Shown here: positions 1 through 15,300 of the stretch, one piece after another
Layout: each line of letters opens with the position of its first letter
Position numbering within the stretch: position 1 is the stretch's first letter
Origin: Liolophura sinensis
Taxonomy: Eukaryota > Mollusca > Polyplacophora > Chitonida > Chitonidae
Length of the DNA stretch: 64,000 bases
NCBI RefSeq assembly: GCF_032854445.1
Contig: NC_088305.1
Location: 20,073,717 to 20,137,716, forward strand
Direction: 5' to 3'
Program-made: the position numbers and the translations under genes
Notes under the pieces: generated by a model
The model's database searches: none
Seen by the model: the letters and a program-made list of their open reading frames with translations, nothing else
What the model was told of the DNA's origin: nothing

Positions 1-1296
1 TCTACTTGAGATTTCCCTACTCTTCATACTACTATTCCCTCACAAAGATATAACTGCTATAATTTCATCAGTAATTGTATCGGCGTTCAATAAAACTGTT
101 GCATTAACGTCAAAATGCTTTCTTCCGTTGCACCACACACACAAATTACTAATGGATGTTTTTCCATATATAACAAAGGCTGGGAAAGATATATCCACCA
201 TCGCTGCGTTTAAATAAAACCGCAGGCTCTCAAGATTGTACGTCTTATACTAGTGCTTGTACCAATACCAAAACGGTTTTCTCTTTACGTCAAGAGGAAT
301 AATTTCAATTTTGAAATTGTAAATTATCCTTACTTGGATAGCAATATACCATATAGTCCTTCATATGGCGTGTACATATCTCACCTTGTAGTATAAGTCC
401 TGTGTGCCGTGAGACAATTTCAATCAACGTCACAAGTTAGTACTGCAGAAACTGGTGTGTCAATGTTATACCAGCAAACGGCATTGTTTAAGTGTGAATG
501 TGTGTTAAATGTGATGACAACACAACATTCTGAGTAATTCTAGGCCAGTGACGTCTAATTTTGCAGGCAACGTCATTGCATATTTTTTACCTAATTCTGC
601 TTAAGCCATGGTGCTGGGGGGTGGGGATGGGGTGGAGGGTGTAATTTGCTGCTTTCAAGCATTTACGTGAACAGTTCGGATAAAACCCTAACTGGTTTAA
701 ATTGACAAGAGGCCGTGTTTCACCGGTTAGGTGTGACCATTTACCAGCTATCACCCTGTTGTCGCTGCTCTGATTTTACTCTCTAATGCTCTAGGTCTTT
801 ATATCATATTCACCTTAAGTGTCTTGAGTTTTACATTGAGTATAATTCTCTTTTAAGTAAATATGAACAGATCACCACGCTGGATATATGGACAGCTGCA
901 ATCAAACACATCTTTATTTTATTACCGACAACTTACATACTATAACATGGTTAACGATCTGAATAGTGATTTCACGCATTCGACTAGAACATACCTTGCG
1001 TATTTCCAACATATCCAACTGTTGACTGCTCCTCTTTGTATGATTCCGTCCTAGTTTTGTACTTACGGAAATCTTAGTTTTGGGGCAGTTTATGTTAAAT
1101 GTCGTTTTAGGAATTGGCCTTGAGATTATTTCCTGGGACGTCCTTTTGGCTGACGGCTAGTGTCTGTTTTGACGCGTTGATTCTAAAGCTTGACTGGATT
1201 GCGGTACTCGATGTTTTTGCCGAAAAATCTCCTATACATGCCCGCACCTTCCGCTATACCCCAATATATACCTAGCGCTAAGTTTTGACCAGACCA
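1..1296. other. Intergenic, no gene recognised
   Basis: AT-rich sequence with only short random open frames. The one at 863-1054 shows no recognisable domain and no splice-site or repeat logic that would support a gene. I see no RNA gene or mobile element here. Confidence 0.6.
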
Positions 1297-2534
1297 ACCA
1301 CCTGCCAAATGGGATATACCTGAACACCTCAATCCCTGCACTCAGGATGGTGTGAAACAGAACAACCACCTGCCAAATTGGGTATACCTGAATTCTCCAA
1401 TCCCTGCACGCCGGGTGGTTTGAAACAGAACAACCACCTGCCAAATTGGGTATACCTGAATTCCCCAATCCCTGCACGCCGGATGGTTTGAAACAGAACA
1501 ACCACCTGCCAAATGGGGGATACCTGAATACCCCAATCACTACACGCCGGATGGTTTAAAACAGAACAACCACCTGCCAAATTGGATATACCTGAATTCC
1601 CCAATCCCTGCACGCCGGATGGTTTGAAACAGAACAACCACCTGCCAAATGGGGTATACCTGAATACCCGAATCACTGCACGCCGGATGGTTTGAAACAG
1701 AACAACCACCTGCCAAATGGGGTATACCTGAATACCCGAATCACTGCACGCCGGATGGTTTGAAACAGATCAACCACCTGCCAAGTGGGGTATACCTGAA
1801 TTCCCCAATCCCTGCACGCCGGGCGGTTTAAAACAGAACAACCACCTGCTAAATGGGGTATACCTGAATGCCCCAGTCCCTGAACGCAGGATGGTGTGAA
1901 AGAGAACAACCACCTACAAAAGGGGTATACCTGAATACCCCAATCCCTGCACGCCGGATGGTTTGAAAAAGAACAACCACCTGCCAAATTGGGTATACCT
2001 GAATACCCGAATCACTGAACACAGGATGGTGTGGAACAGAACAACCACCTGCTAAATGGGGTATACCTGAATACCCTAATCCCTGCACGCCGGATGGTTT
2101 GAAAAAGAACAACCACCTGCCAAATGGGGTACACCTGAATTCCCCAATCCCTGCACGCGAGATGGTTTAAAACAGAACAACCACCTGCCAAATGGGGTAT
2201 ACCTGAATTCCTCAATCCCTGCACACAGGTTGGTGTGAAACAGAACAACCACCTGCCAAATTGGGTATACCTGAATTCTCCAATCCCTGCACGCCGGGTG
2301 GTTTGAAACAGAACAACCACCTGCCAAATGGGGTATACCTGAATTCCTCAATCCCTGCACACAGGTTGGTGTGAAACAGAACAACCACCTGCCAAATTGG
2401 GTATACCTGAATTCCCCAATCCCTGCACCCAGGATGGTTTGAAACAGAACAACCACCTGCCAAATGGGGTATACCTGAATACCTGAATCAGTACACGCCG
2501 GATGGTTTAAAACAGAACTACCGGCCAAATGGGG
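1297..2534. repeat. 68-bp minisatellite, about 18 copies
   Basis: The block beginning CAACCACCTGCCAAATGGGG recurs every 68 bases. This was measured directly from the TATACCTGAAT landmark at 1383, 1451 and 1519. Units differ by a few substitutions, with alternating variants such as CACGCCGGATGG and CACACAGGTTGG, suggesting some higher-order mixing. 68 is not a multiple of three, so the minus strand stays open in several frames and yields spurious proteins of 60 to 150 residues. These are repeat artefacts. Confidence 0.97.
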
Positions 2535-4010
2535 TTCCGGAATATCCTTATATCCTACGCGTCCACGAGCCTGGATCAGATCAATTTTATGCCCAAAAGA
2601 GGTTCCAGGACACCTAACTGTCGCGTCTCAATTCACATGTCGTGTCTCAATTCCGTTGGTCACAAATCCAAAAAGCCTGTGTCCAAAACGCCAGGGAGGG
2701 CAGTTATTGCATGTACGGGTAAACACTCGCACACTTGCATATCAGTTATTGCATATCAGTTATTGCATGTACGGGTAAACACACGCACACTTGCATATGC
2801 ACACATATAAATTAAGGATGAAGGAAACCGAAACGACTGAAATAAACCACTGACCTTCGCTAATTTATATATACTGGTGAATGTTTCCACATTTGACATG
2901 TGCATATTATATTAGTAGACGGTACTTCATGGGAGTCTACACGTGAGACCATGCTTATTGTCATGCGCCAAGGCCCTGAGGGTAACGGAGAGAGGGGTAT
3001 CGACCTCACTGGGTGGATAGCATGAGGACATTGTATGTCTCTGTATATATTCAAATATTCTCTTGGTATAGGTAACTATATAATTATAACAAAGTGAATC
3101 CATAATTTAGTATAGTAAAACATATTTCAAAATTTATCAACTAATTAATATTTATTCAGTATACACGTACAAATCTATACGCACCCAAAGTGGTTAGTTT
3201 CTACATGTTTACCTTTGCTTATCCACTTTTTGTTTTCTCTGTTGAGCGAGACAACCTTGTTTACTGCTGACAAGTGGGCCTGTGCATGTAAAAATGTCCT
3301 TGAAGAAACTCTATTAGTGACGTTAATATGCCGTAAGCGTAATATCCCGGTGTTGCGCAGGGATCGGTGTGCACGGAACATGGCCTCTATCAGTCACATA
3401 GTATGAATCTTTAACCAGTCAGTCAGACGATTACATACATATAAATGGTCTTTGGTGCATTTAAATTCACGAAAATGCACCGAGAAATATGTTGTGCATT
3501 CACCAGGCGCAGTGACGCAAGGTTCGGGTTCAATCCCGGCGTTGGACAGGGAATTTGTAGATGCCCCCTCTCTCACTGTTTGTGGGGCCTTGGTGACAAT
3601 GGGTGGTCGACGACGCTTATGTGTCCTTGTGGTTGTGCGTTCATGCAGTCGCACGTTCGGTAGAGGGCACTTCATACCTGTACGTTACACGTAAGAATGT
3701 TCGTCAACGTGTTGCTTAAAGTCAGAGAAGTACTTCCACTAATAAAACTGACCAACTTCGTTTTACGGAATATTATTGAGCGTATATCCTGCTGATTCTT
3801 GATGGTCTTGATCGGTCTGATTCTTGATGGTCAGAGATGCATTCTAAGCGATTTCCGGAGAGGAAAATGAAAAACTTTATCATATATTTTATGCATATAA
3901 CAAGCCTGCAAGTTGCAATATATATGTTCGCCTGTTTATCTATATTTGAGACATCCACAAAATATACCAAGCTATTAACTCCTTTCTGTTCATTTGCGAC
4001 TTTGAAAATA
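2535..4010. other. Intergenic, with a possible SINE fragment at about 3480-3700
   Basis: No gene is supported. At about 3520 the string GGTTCGGGTTCAATCCC resembles a Pol III B box. It is followed by a block (to about 3600) loosely repeated at 50800-50860 on the minus strand and near 12850, each ending near GTTTGTGGGGCCTT or a similar word. That suggests a decayed dispersed repeat. The rest is AT-rich without recognisable content. Confidence 0.4.
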
Positions 4011-4262
4011 CACTGAAAAAATTAATCTCTTAATTTTAACAGAAAACCTGTTGTCTGAGTGATGCTAGAATGTATTTCTTTTTGCAGCAATTGTTCTGTT
4101 AAATATAACATACACATTCTAATACTTCAAAGTAAAGATTCTGTTAGACTAACAGGATATCATTTTGAATATGACAGAAATATAATATAATAACAGAAAG
4201 TACATTCTAGCATCACTCAGGCAATAGACTTTCCGTTAAAATTAAGAGATTTATCTTTTGAG
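4011..4262. mobile_element. Foldback/MITE-like element with ~58-bp inverted arms
   Basis: The left arm (about 4023-4078) contains TCTCTTAATTTTAAC and later GAGTGATGCTAGAATGTA. The reverse complement of the right arm (about 4195-4252) carries the same words in the same order with few mismatches. The spacer is about 115 bases. There is no internal ORF, so this would be a non-autonomous element. I see no clear target-site duplication and no second copy in the window. Confidence 0.75.
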
Positions 4263-5186
4263 TTTACACACATTCTATACAGAAATACAGCCGGTAGGCC
4301 TTTGTGAACAAAAAGACTAACGTAAGCTGAATTGAGATAAACAATAACGGGTATTCGTGAAAACCTCGCGTGAGCCAGGGACTTTTGCGAGAAAGGATAA
4401 CAAGTTGCGTGGAGGTCTATATTCATACATGGGATTCACATGGAGGTTTTGATTATTGTCTTTAATGCCCATCTAAATGCGACTGAATGCGTGTGCTTAA
4501 ATATTCATTGGATTTTTCGTTAGGTGCATATATACAGAAGACGGATGATTTGTATTCCAATATCAGGTACACTCGTGCCAGAACCAACAAATAATCTTAC
4601 ATCACTGCCACCATTAGACAGACTTGGCCTTTGGAGCCTGTGTCATGTACGTAGGTTTAGGCTTAGCCCTGTCACTGCATGGTGTCCTCGCGCAGACCTA
4701 TTTAATCAGGATTTATCAATAAAATAGTTTCAGTGATGGTAAGGATCATCTTGTGCATACTTAAGGTTAAGAGAATGTATGCGTATAAAGTATTAACAGA
4801 ACCAAAGCTTGACACAGAGCCTTTGTGTTTTCTGACATTACTTCCGGCCTCATCACCGTGACTCCAATGACCTCGGCGTTGTTCAAGATTGCTGTACAAA
4901 ATTTGCCAGCGGTGGCAGTGGTGTAAAGCGACACATGCTCAGTAAGGAGTATGGTTGCAGCTTCTTGCAAAATCCCGTCGCCGTTGCGAGATTTGCGAGA
5001 AATACGCATAGTGCTTTAGTATTACAGGCCTACTCACCCATGAATAGGAAGACCAAAGTGCAAAAAATGACCTCCCATTCCTGTATGATATGACGATTCC
5101 TTGTCTCCATGCATTCATACATGTAAACAATCAAGAATAATCAATAACCAAAAGAAAGGTAAGATGGCTCTCATACCGCGTCATAG
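4263..5186. other. Intergenic, nothing recognised
   Basis: Only short open frames on both strands, with no recognisable protein motif, RNA gene or repeat. Confidence 0.5.
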
Positions 5187-5428
5187 GGGCTTCCGTGGCC
5201 GAGTGGTTAGAGTGTCAGCTCGGCGCAATGAATCAGGAGCCTTTCACCATTGCGGTCACCAATGCGGTCACCAGTGTGGAGTTCAAGTCCACCTCCTCTC
5301 CGGTCGCACGTGGGAAGGCCTGACAGCAACTTGAGCATGGGTTTCCCCCGGGTACCGCCGTCGTGTAGGTGAAATATTCTAGAGTACGGCGTAATACACC
5401 AATTTAAGAAATAAATAAATCATATCGC
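5187..5428 (+). mobile_element. tRNA-derived SINE, family A, near full length
   Basis: The head GGCTTCCGTGGCCGAGTGGTT has the form of a Pol III A box of a Leu/Ser-like tRNA, and AGTTCAAGTCC is a B-box-like word. The body matches the other family members in the window (CGTGGGAAGGCCTGACAGCA, GGGTTTCCCCCGGG). The tail GAGTACGGCGTAATACACCAA ends in an AAATAAATAAAT tract. This is a diverged copy compared with those at 54061 and 58586. Confidence 0.88.
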
Positions 5429-5559
5429 GTGACGTATATTGTATAAAACACTCATACACTCTTACACAACTTGCTTGTGTACTTATAGTCACAATAACCG
5501 CTACGAATGAAATGAAATGGAATACAATCGCCAACAGTGACCATCAGAAAAATCATGTA

Positions 5560-6010
5560 TAGTCACAGGGGTGATCCCTCAACTGATGTATATTGTACCA
5601 ATGGTGATTCACTGGGGCATAGTGATAATTGTCGTCCAATCACTGAGGCATAGTGCCAATTGTGGTTCAGTAACTGAGGTAGAGTGCCAATAGTGGTTCA
5701 TTCACTGACGTATAGTCTCAATCGTGATCCAAAACAGAGTTATATATCGTGTCAATGGTGTTCCGTCATTTGAGGTATTGTCCTTAACCGTCACCCACTA
5801 TAACTGAGGTACTGACACAAGAGTCTATCCATCAACTACGGCACAGGGCCATTCGTAATCCATTAACTGGGGGTATAGTGCCAATCGTTATTGGTTAGCT
5901 GAGGAATAGTGCCAAATCGTGATCCATTATATGAGATGTATAGTACCGATCGTGTTCCACGAACTTACAGGTATAGTGCCAGCTGTCGTCCCTAAACTTA
6001 AGTATCATGC
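5560..6010. repeat. Degenerate 31-bp tandem repeat
   Basis: A decayed array with a unit resembling TATAGTGCCAATCGTGGTTC plus ACTGAGG. Period 31 was measured between GTGCCAAT at 5653, GTGCCAAT at 5684 and GTCTCAAT at 5715. Units drift strongly toward both ends, so the borders are approximate. No coding potential. Confidence 0.75.
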
Positions 6011-8649
<2,639 letters not shown>

Positions 8650-8899
8650 ATCAGGCCGCGCTTTTTCTTCATTGTTAACTTTTCCGCCTCTATCGAGTGA
8701 CCGGCGTCCACTAGTGTGCTGAGAGTTTTTGGCGGATTCGCTGTTGAAACACGTGGGGGGCTACAACTCGTGAATGGAAGAGTCCATTTAGGACGAGTGG
8801 GCCGTAGGTTAACGGACTGACCACTGAACGAAAGTACTATACTGTCACTGCGTCACGAATACTCTTCAAAAATTTAAATTACTTCATGACAAATGCAGT
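8650..8899 (+). promoter_or_regulatory. Possible 5' UTR exon and promoter region of IGF2BP
   Basis: This is inference. The first coding exon starts after a good acceptor at 9166-9167, so at least one 5' non-coding exon is needed upstream. The nearest strong donor is GTAAGT at 8900, which would close an exon at 8899. The sequence before it is richer in CpG than its surroundings and contains a pyrimidine-rich TTTTTCTTCATTG start-like word. If used, an ATG at 8894 would open a short upstream frame that ends at TAA within the RRM1 exon. The 5' border is unknown. Confidence 0.3.
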
Positions 8900-9194
8900 G
8901 TAAGTATTTTCATTGCATACTGTCATGTTATCCCTCTATTTTATAATGAATTTAAATTTCTTAAAACATTATTATTTTATAATTGCTAGCCTGTCCTCCC
9001 CCCCAAAACAAACACCGCTCGTGACCTCTATTGGTATCACTGCGCGACTAAGTCCCCGAAACACACCCCGTTCTCCTTCATCTGTCTTATTGAGTACCAT
9101 ACTGACCACGGCACTTGGGCCCTATCACGGCCTAAGATCTACAAAGTGCAATCTTTCTTTTACTTAGATTCCCGTGGCGGAGCAGCCCCCCGAC

Positions 9195-9366
9195 ATGTTT
9201 AAATTATATGTTGGAAACTTGAGTCCAGGCGTGACTGAAGGAACGCTGCGTGGTCTGTTCGAAGAGGAAGGGGTCATAGTCAGCAACGTGGTGCACAAGA
9301 AAAACTACGCTTTTGTCGAGTGTCCGGACCAAGCCAACGTGGACAGAGCAATAGATAGATTGAATG
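9195..9366 (+). CDS. IGF2BP: IGF2BP coding exon 1 (most of RRM1)
   Basis: Acceptor TTTACTTAG ends at 9167. The exon is open from 9168, and the first ATG is at 9195. It encodes MFKLYVGNLSPG onward and YAFVECPDQ. Donor GTAGGT at 9367, ending in phase 1. There is a GTG at 9174, but the ATG matches the family start and has G at -3. Confidence 0.93.
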
Positions 9367-12300
9367 GTAGGTATAGAACTTCAGACTTCTCCTTCGTTTC
9401 AGGCTAGATTGTAAGTAGATTGCAAGAGCTGGAGTCCCGTTACCAGATGGCCGGCATCTGTGCTGTGGTCGCCAAAATCATTCAAAATGGCCGGCTCACT
9501 CGTGTGTGTCCCAGGTTGATCTGGGCTCGGTTCACTCGGACCTAATAACTTCACTCGCCCATACGGCCTACTAATATTGCTCTGATATGGTCCCTGATGT
9601 GTGGGAGTGAACGGATATACTCCATGCAAAGCGTTCACGGTGTTGTTTGGCCTGGACGAAGTGTAAAGAAACTGATTTCACTGTAAATACAAGTGCATGG
9701 ATGAGTGTTTATTATTGGGAAGACGGTGTATGCAGCTCTTGATCAACCCCTATGTAGAATCGAGACGCTGATTTCCCATGCACGCCCACTCAAGATTTTC
9801 CTCTGTCCGGATATAAGACCGGGGGATCTGAAAGTGTACAGTTTGTATGTATTTTTGACAACGTCGTAGTCTTTTATTTGGTAATAAACATTAAACAGTC
9901 TCCTACATGTAGCTGACAATGTAATGCCTCCATTTCGGTCTTTGTTTACATGCACATAAAATTTACTAGATACCAGGATACTTCGACGTTTCTCTTTCAC
10001 ATGATCAGTGAATTTCTAGCCAATAAAATGACATAGATTATGTACAAAAAATAACACAAGGCTATAATAATATTTCCACTAAGTTGCATGCATCAGATCT
10101 GATCTTATGACAAACTTGCTGATCAAATTGATCTGTGATGTAAGTCTATTGTTACTGCAAGTCAGAGCAAATGCGTTTGTTTTTTTTTGTCGCATGGGGC
10201 CAATTGTTATTACAAATTGCACTGTGTGACGCTCACATTATTACATAAAATCATACAATGTGCTGGTATTTTGTTATAGATTTTTATAGTAAGAACAGCG
10301 AAATGTCTTTTTCACCAATGGCTTACAGTATGAACACTCACTAGCTGAATGGGTAGAGTTTTATACCCACATTTTCTATGTAGTTTTGTGAAAAATTTAA
10401 ATTGAATTCACAAGGATTTACACCGCAAGAAATTTTTTCTGATAAATCCTAGACCCTTTGTTAGTGTATTTGTGGTTGTGAAGTCTCCCACAAATTATGA
10501 TAATTTTTGGTATGATGCGTTTATAGTTAGCTAATCTTTGGCCATTCTTGGGAGTTGTAAACATTAAGTTGCCGTTTTGGTCATCTGGTAGAGGATACGT
10601 CAGTTCATTGAAAAGCCTGTTTTGCATAATTAACTTTATTTGAGTTCCATGGGGTTCAAATCCAGCTCTCGTTTCTGCATCTGCTTGAAGTGAGAAGATT
10701 TGTCAGAAAGGTGGAGAAGGTTGCACTCTAGTTTCCTCCACCTGTAAACTGGATTCCTGTTTTCACAGTGAAAAATGAGTACATCACTGAACACCACTCA
10801 GTCAATTATGTTCAGTAAATGACATCGAGAGCCCGGTGGTTTTGAGATTGAAGCAAACAGATTTTGGAAAGGTCTGTCACATTACACTGCATTTGCATGA
10901 ACATTTTGATTATTGTTTAATTTAACAATTGTCTACCAATGCATTCATACTTAAAAATTTATCAGGTAGATTGCTAGACACATGCTTAACGAAGGAAAAT
11001 GGAGGATTTATATCCAGATGTTGATTGATAACTGTTGAATGCACACGTGTCAAACCAGGAATCTAGCTGAAGAGACTGGCATTTTCATAATGTTACATGT
11101 ACTCTCATAATGTCACATCTCCCATAAGATTTCTGCAACACTCAAATATCACCTGTGAACAGAAGAGCGGTGTATCAACAACCCAGAACAGCAGGAGTGT
11201 GAAATTTAGAACTCGGGGGGAATCTGTAGTCTTAAATGGCTTTAGAGCTTAGGGGATTCAGAAAGTGAAAGTTATGCCAACAAAAAAAAAAAAAAGAAAA
11301 AATCATTTTGAAGCATATTGTGTACTTAATAACCCATCTGTTAGGGATATTTTCCGTCAGTGGTTGAAAAATTTTGGAAATGACTTCATTGGTGAACTTA
11401 ATATATCCGGAGAATCTATCAGCTATCATCCTTGATGTCACCAGTGCAGGTCACTCGACTTAATTTTTGGACTGTCAGTAGTTTTAAAGCCATTTTTATG
11501 TCCCAAGAAAAAAGCAGAGAAGCTTTTTGTTCTTTTGTGTCATCCTAGGCTTTATATTCAGAAAAACAAAACCAATCATTTACATGTATTTGGAATCTGT
11601 GGGTTATGTTCATATGTGGTGAAACTTGTGGGTTTATGAAGCTTACAAAGCCATCAATCACAATTCCCTGAGACATTGCATGTTATGATGTACATGTAGG
11701 CCCAATATCCAAACAGAATGCCGCTGAACTGCTTGCTGTAGGTGGAACAGGTGTCTGGCTTAGTAAGCCATCACTGACACAAATCTGTAGCAGTGTAATG
11801 TGAGGTACATGTAAACATCAAAAGGTATGGACTGAAATGGATGGAAGAATAGATAAGCAAGAAAAGGTATGGAATAAAGTGGATGCAAGAACAGGTAAGC
11901 AGCAAAGGATATGGACTGAAGTGGATGGAAGAATAGATAAGCAAGAAACGGTATGGAGTAAAATTGATGCAAGAATAGGTAAGCATCAAAAGGTATGGAC
12001 GGAAATGGATGCAAGAATAGGTAAGCAACAAAAGGTATGTACTGAAAAAGGATGCAAGAATAGATAAGCAACAAAAGGTATGGAATAAAATGGATGCTAA
12101 AGTAGGTAAGCAACAGAAGGTATGGGCTGAAATGGATGCAAGGATGGATCTCAAAGAGTAGTTAGGCAACTAAAGCTACAGTATGAACTGAAATGGATGC
12201 AAGGATGGATCGCAAGAGTAGGTAGGCAACTAAAGCTACGTTGTAAACTGGAATAGAATAGATGCAAGAATTGACAAGCAACAAAAGGTATGGAGTGATT

Positions 12301-15300
12301 AAAAATCGATAACCAACTAAAGGTATGGAATAAAATAGATGCATAATAGATGAGATAAATAGATGAGCAACAAAGAAAAGGTGGATTTCAGTTTGTAAGT
12401 GGAGACAAATTTGTTATTTTGTGGAGCTTCTGAAATTTCATATTCAAATCTTTAACCTGGTGCCATACAACAAAATAATAAATACTTTATTTTGTTTTAC
12501 TTCCCCCCCACCCCATCCCCCTCCGAGGACAAATTCGCGTGTAGAGTTGGCCGTCCAGTCAATGATGAATCCAGTCAAAGCACTCGCGGCTTTCGCCGCC
12601 TTATTTACTCCACAAGGACTGAGGTGATGGCTGAAAGTTACGTCATAACCTGTAACTGTGCATTGGTACTAAAGACGCATTTTTTCTTTAATCATAGTAT
12701 GGCGAGTTGGCTAATTTTTAGTTGGCGACCATATTTTTAGACCTGGATGTTGATCTTGAACACACAATATGTATTTTCAATCTTGGCCTTAGACCCGGGA
12801 CGTTCCTCCATAGATTTCTCCATAGATTTTTTTTGTTGATTCCTCCACTCAGTGTTTGTGGGGCCTTCATGGCATGAGGCACTTCTCTTGCCACAGCCAA
12901 AGTACATCCGACCAATGAATAATTACAAAAATGGTCTTGATGGATTGAGTGGTTCATGATGAACAATGAATAACTGCTAATGCAGGCCTTTGCCTTTGCT
13001 TTTGATCAGCGGTGTGATTATCACACCCAATAACGAAAGACCTGGGCCAGTTTTTCAAAAATGTATTAAAGTTAAGCCAGGCTTAAATCTTTACCAGTCT
13101 GATCCTAGTACATAGTAAATGGCACTTTAATCTGGACTAAGTTTAAAACTGGGCTTAAGCTTTAATACATATTTGAACAACAGGGTTCAAGGAAGTGATT
13201 TTCACTTGTAAATTCACTCTCTCCAGACTTCTGCTGTTATCATGTGTCATACGAGCAAACCTAGATTTTGTGTCTGGTAGCATCCCTGAAAAATCAAAGG
13301 CTTGCTAATGAAACGAAAAGTCAGTAGCCTGAAACTACTTCGGGGCCAATGGAATGTACTGACTTAGACTGGATCTGCATTAATAGGTTGCAGGCGAAGG
13401 CATTGACTTGCTGACATGTCTTGAAAACTATCACGATCCCGTGTGTTTGGCCCATGAACCTTTGGTCCAGGACACTGGACTCGTCGTCTCGCCATGAGAA
13501 TATTGCGGAAAATTAAAGCACGATAATGAACAAATTTCATTTTCATGCAAGTTGATGACTGTGGAACAAGGGATCATGGTTTACCTCAGGGTCCCAGTGG
13601 AGGTAGATCTTTGTCTGTTTACCGCGGGACTGCCCTCAATCCATGAATGGCCTTGGTGTCTAGGACATGCCTCCACACTAACCTGATTCCCATCCCACGC
13701 GCCACACCAACATATACTTGTGGCGTCAAATGTTTCATAAATGCAGGAATTGGATTTTCGTGGTCCCTTGATACCCCGAAAATAATGAAAACATATTTAT
13801 GACTTATAACAGTTTTAGTTGTCAGGTGTTTGTGGGTATGTGTTACAGAATACACCCAAACACGTATTTATGATTCAGGGTAGGGACATTCTACAACACA
13901 TGTATAATTGCACTGAGCATGGGCGTTTTTTTGCCTCAATCACCTGTTAGTATTAGTGGGATTGCAGGTAAACAACCAGACCTGCTAACATGATTTGCCT
14001 CCCTTTATACACTGTACAGACTATTGAATGTCTAAGTCTTGGTTGATACGTAAGAAAAGCAGCCCAGGCTGGTGTTAACTGTTTTAGGCACAACCTGTGG
14101 ATCAAAGAATGTATACAAAGCTGGGCCCACTTGCACATAACGAGCACGTAACTGCTATGACGCCATAATGCCCACAGTGCAGGATTTCCTGGTAGTTATG
14201 TGCTCTTAATGTTAAGAGGGCTTCGTGCAGGTGGATCCTGAATTGCAGTAGCTTTTGTTGTCTTGCGAATTCTCAGTTTTAAATTTGAAATGGCTATATT
14301 TCACCTGATTTAGTTCAAGAATATCTTAAATTATTGCCTTTCAGAGTATGTCAGTCTTGCACTCGTACTAATGTATTTTGTTAAAATGGTTCTAAAGTTT
14401 GAAAAAGTTCTAATACAACCGGCTTTATAAATTCTAGGAACTTTATTATCCATTTTGAACAGTGACTGAACATGTGCAGACAAGGGCATGCTGATACTTC
14501 ATAAAAGGTGATGTGGGCTGTTCTACAATAATAGTAACCATTTCATTGGATTTGTGTTGATTTAGGTTTTGTCAAAAGTATTGGGTAGTTTTTCCGCTGC
14601 ATTTATGAAACTGACAAATTGAATTAATTTAAGTTTCCCGTACTTGTACATGTAGCTAGTAATGCTCTTGCTCCTATTTATCTTGCATTCCAAACACCAG
14701 TAAGACATAATATTTGTACAATGGTAAATCTATACATGTGCCTTAATTTTTTAACTTTTCAACCAGCACAGGGTCCAAAATTATTCTCAGAGAACTATGC
14801 ACATTAATCTGCCCAGTTTTATAAAGTTTGCATCTTCACAAACAAATCATACTTGGCAACAGTTTAACAACTGTATGCATAAATAGCACTGGAAAAAAAT
14901 CTTAATTTGTAAAGGTAAAAAAAATTGAAGGTTTACGTGAAGGTGAAGGTTGAACAGTCAACACGACTTAATGCTGGCTTGAACACATGCCAGATCCACT
15001 GAAGTACCTGGCTCCAGGATCATGGAGCAATCTTATTCAGTCAAAATTTAAGATCACTTTAAAATTGTTTATGTACAGGCATGGGAAGTTTCCTCCAATT
15101 GGCTGATTTCAGACTTGTTTTTTTAAAATGTGAAAAACGACAAGCAAGACTTCATCAGACCTGGTGATTGCTAATGTAATTTAGGGGTTAGGATGAGATA
15201 TTTTGAGACTTTCTTGATACACTTCAGACTTATTTCTGACCATCAATTCACTTGTCTGTATGTCACAAGGTCAAAATCTTGCTGGACAGCTTAAATTCTG

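Noticed and set aside
1329..2528. Several overlapping minus-strand frames of 80 to 150 residues
   Set aside because: All come from the 68-bp minisatellite and shift among frames unit by unit.
5187..5260. Leu/Ser-like tRNA start GGCTTCCGTGGCCGAGTGGTT
   Set aside because: Continues into the SINE family A body and tail rather than closing an acceptor stem.
9174..9194. GTG at 9174 as the IGF2BP start
   Set aside because: Nuclear genes rarely start at GTG. The ATG at 9195 has a good context and aligns with the family N-terminus.
11760..12169. 117- and 132-residue Leu/Ser/Tyr-rich minus-strand frames resembling membrane proteins
   Set aside because: Antisense reading of the 42-bp minisatellite in IGF2BP intron 1. 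The hydrophobic look comes from unit composition.
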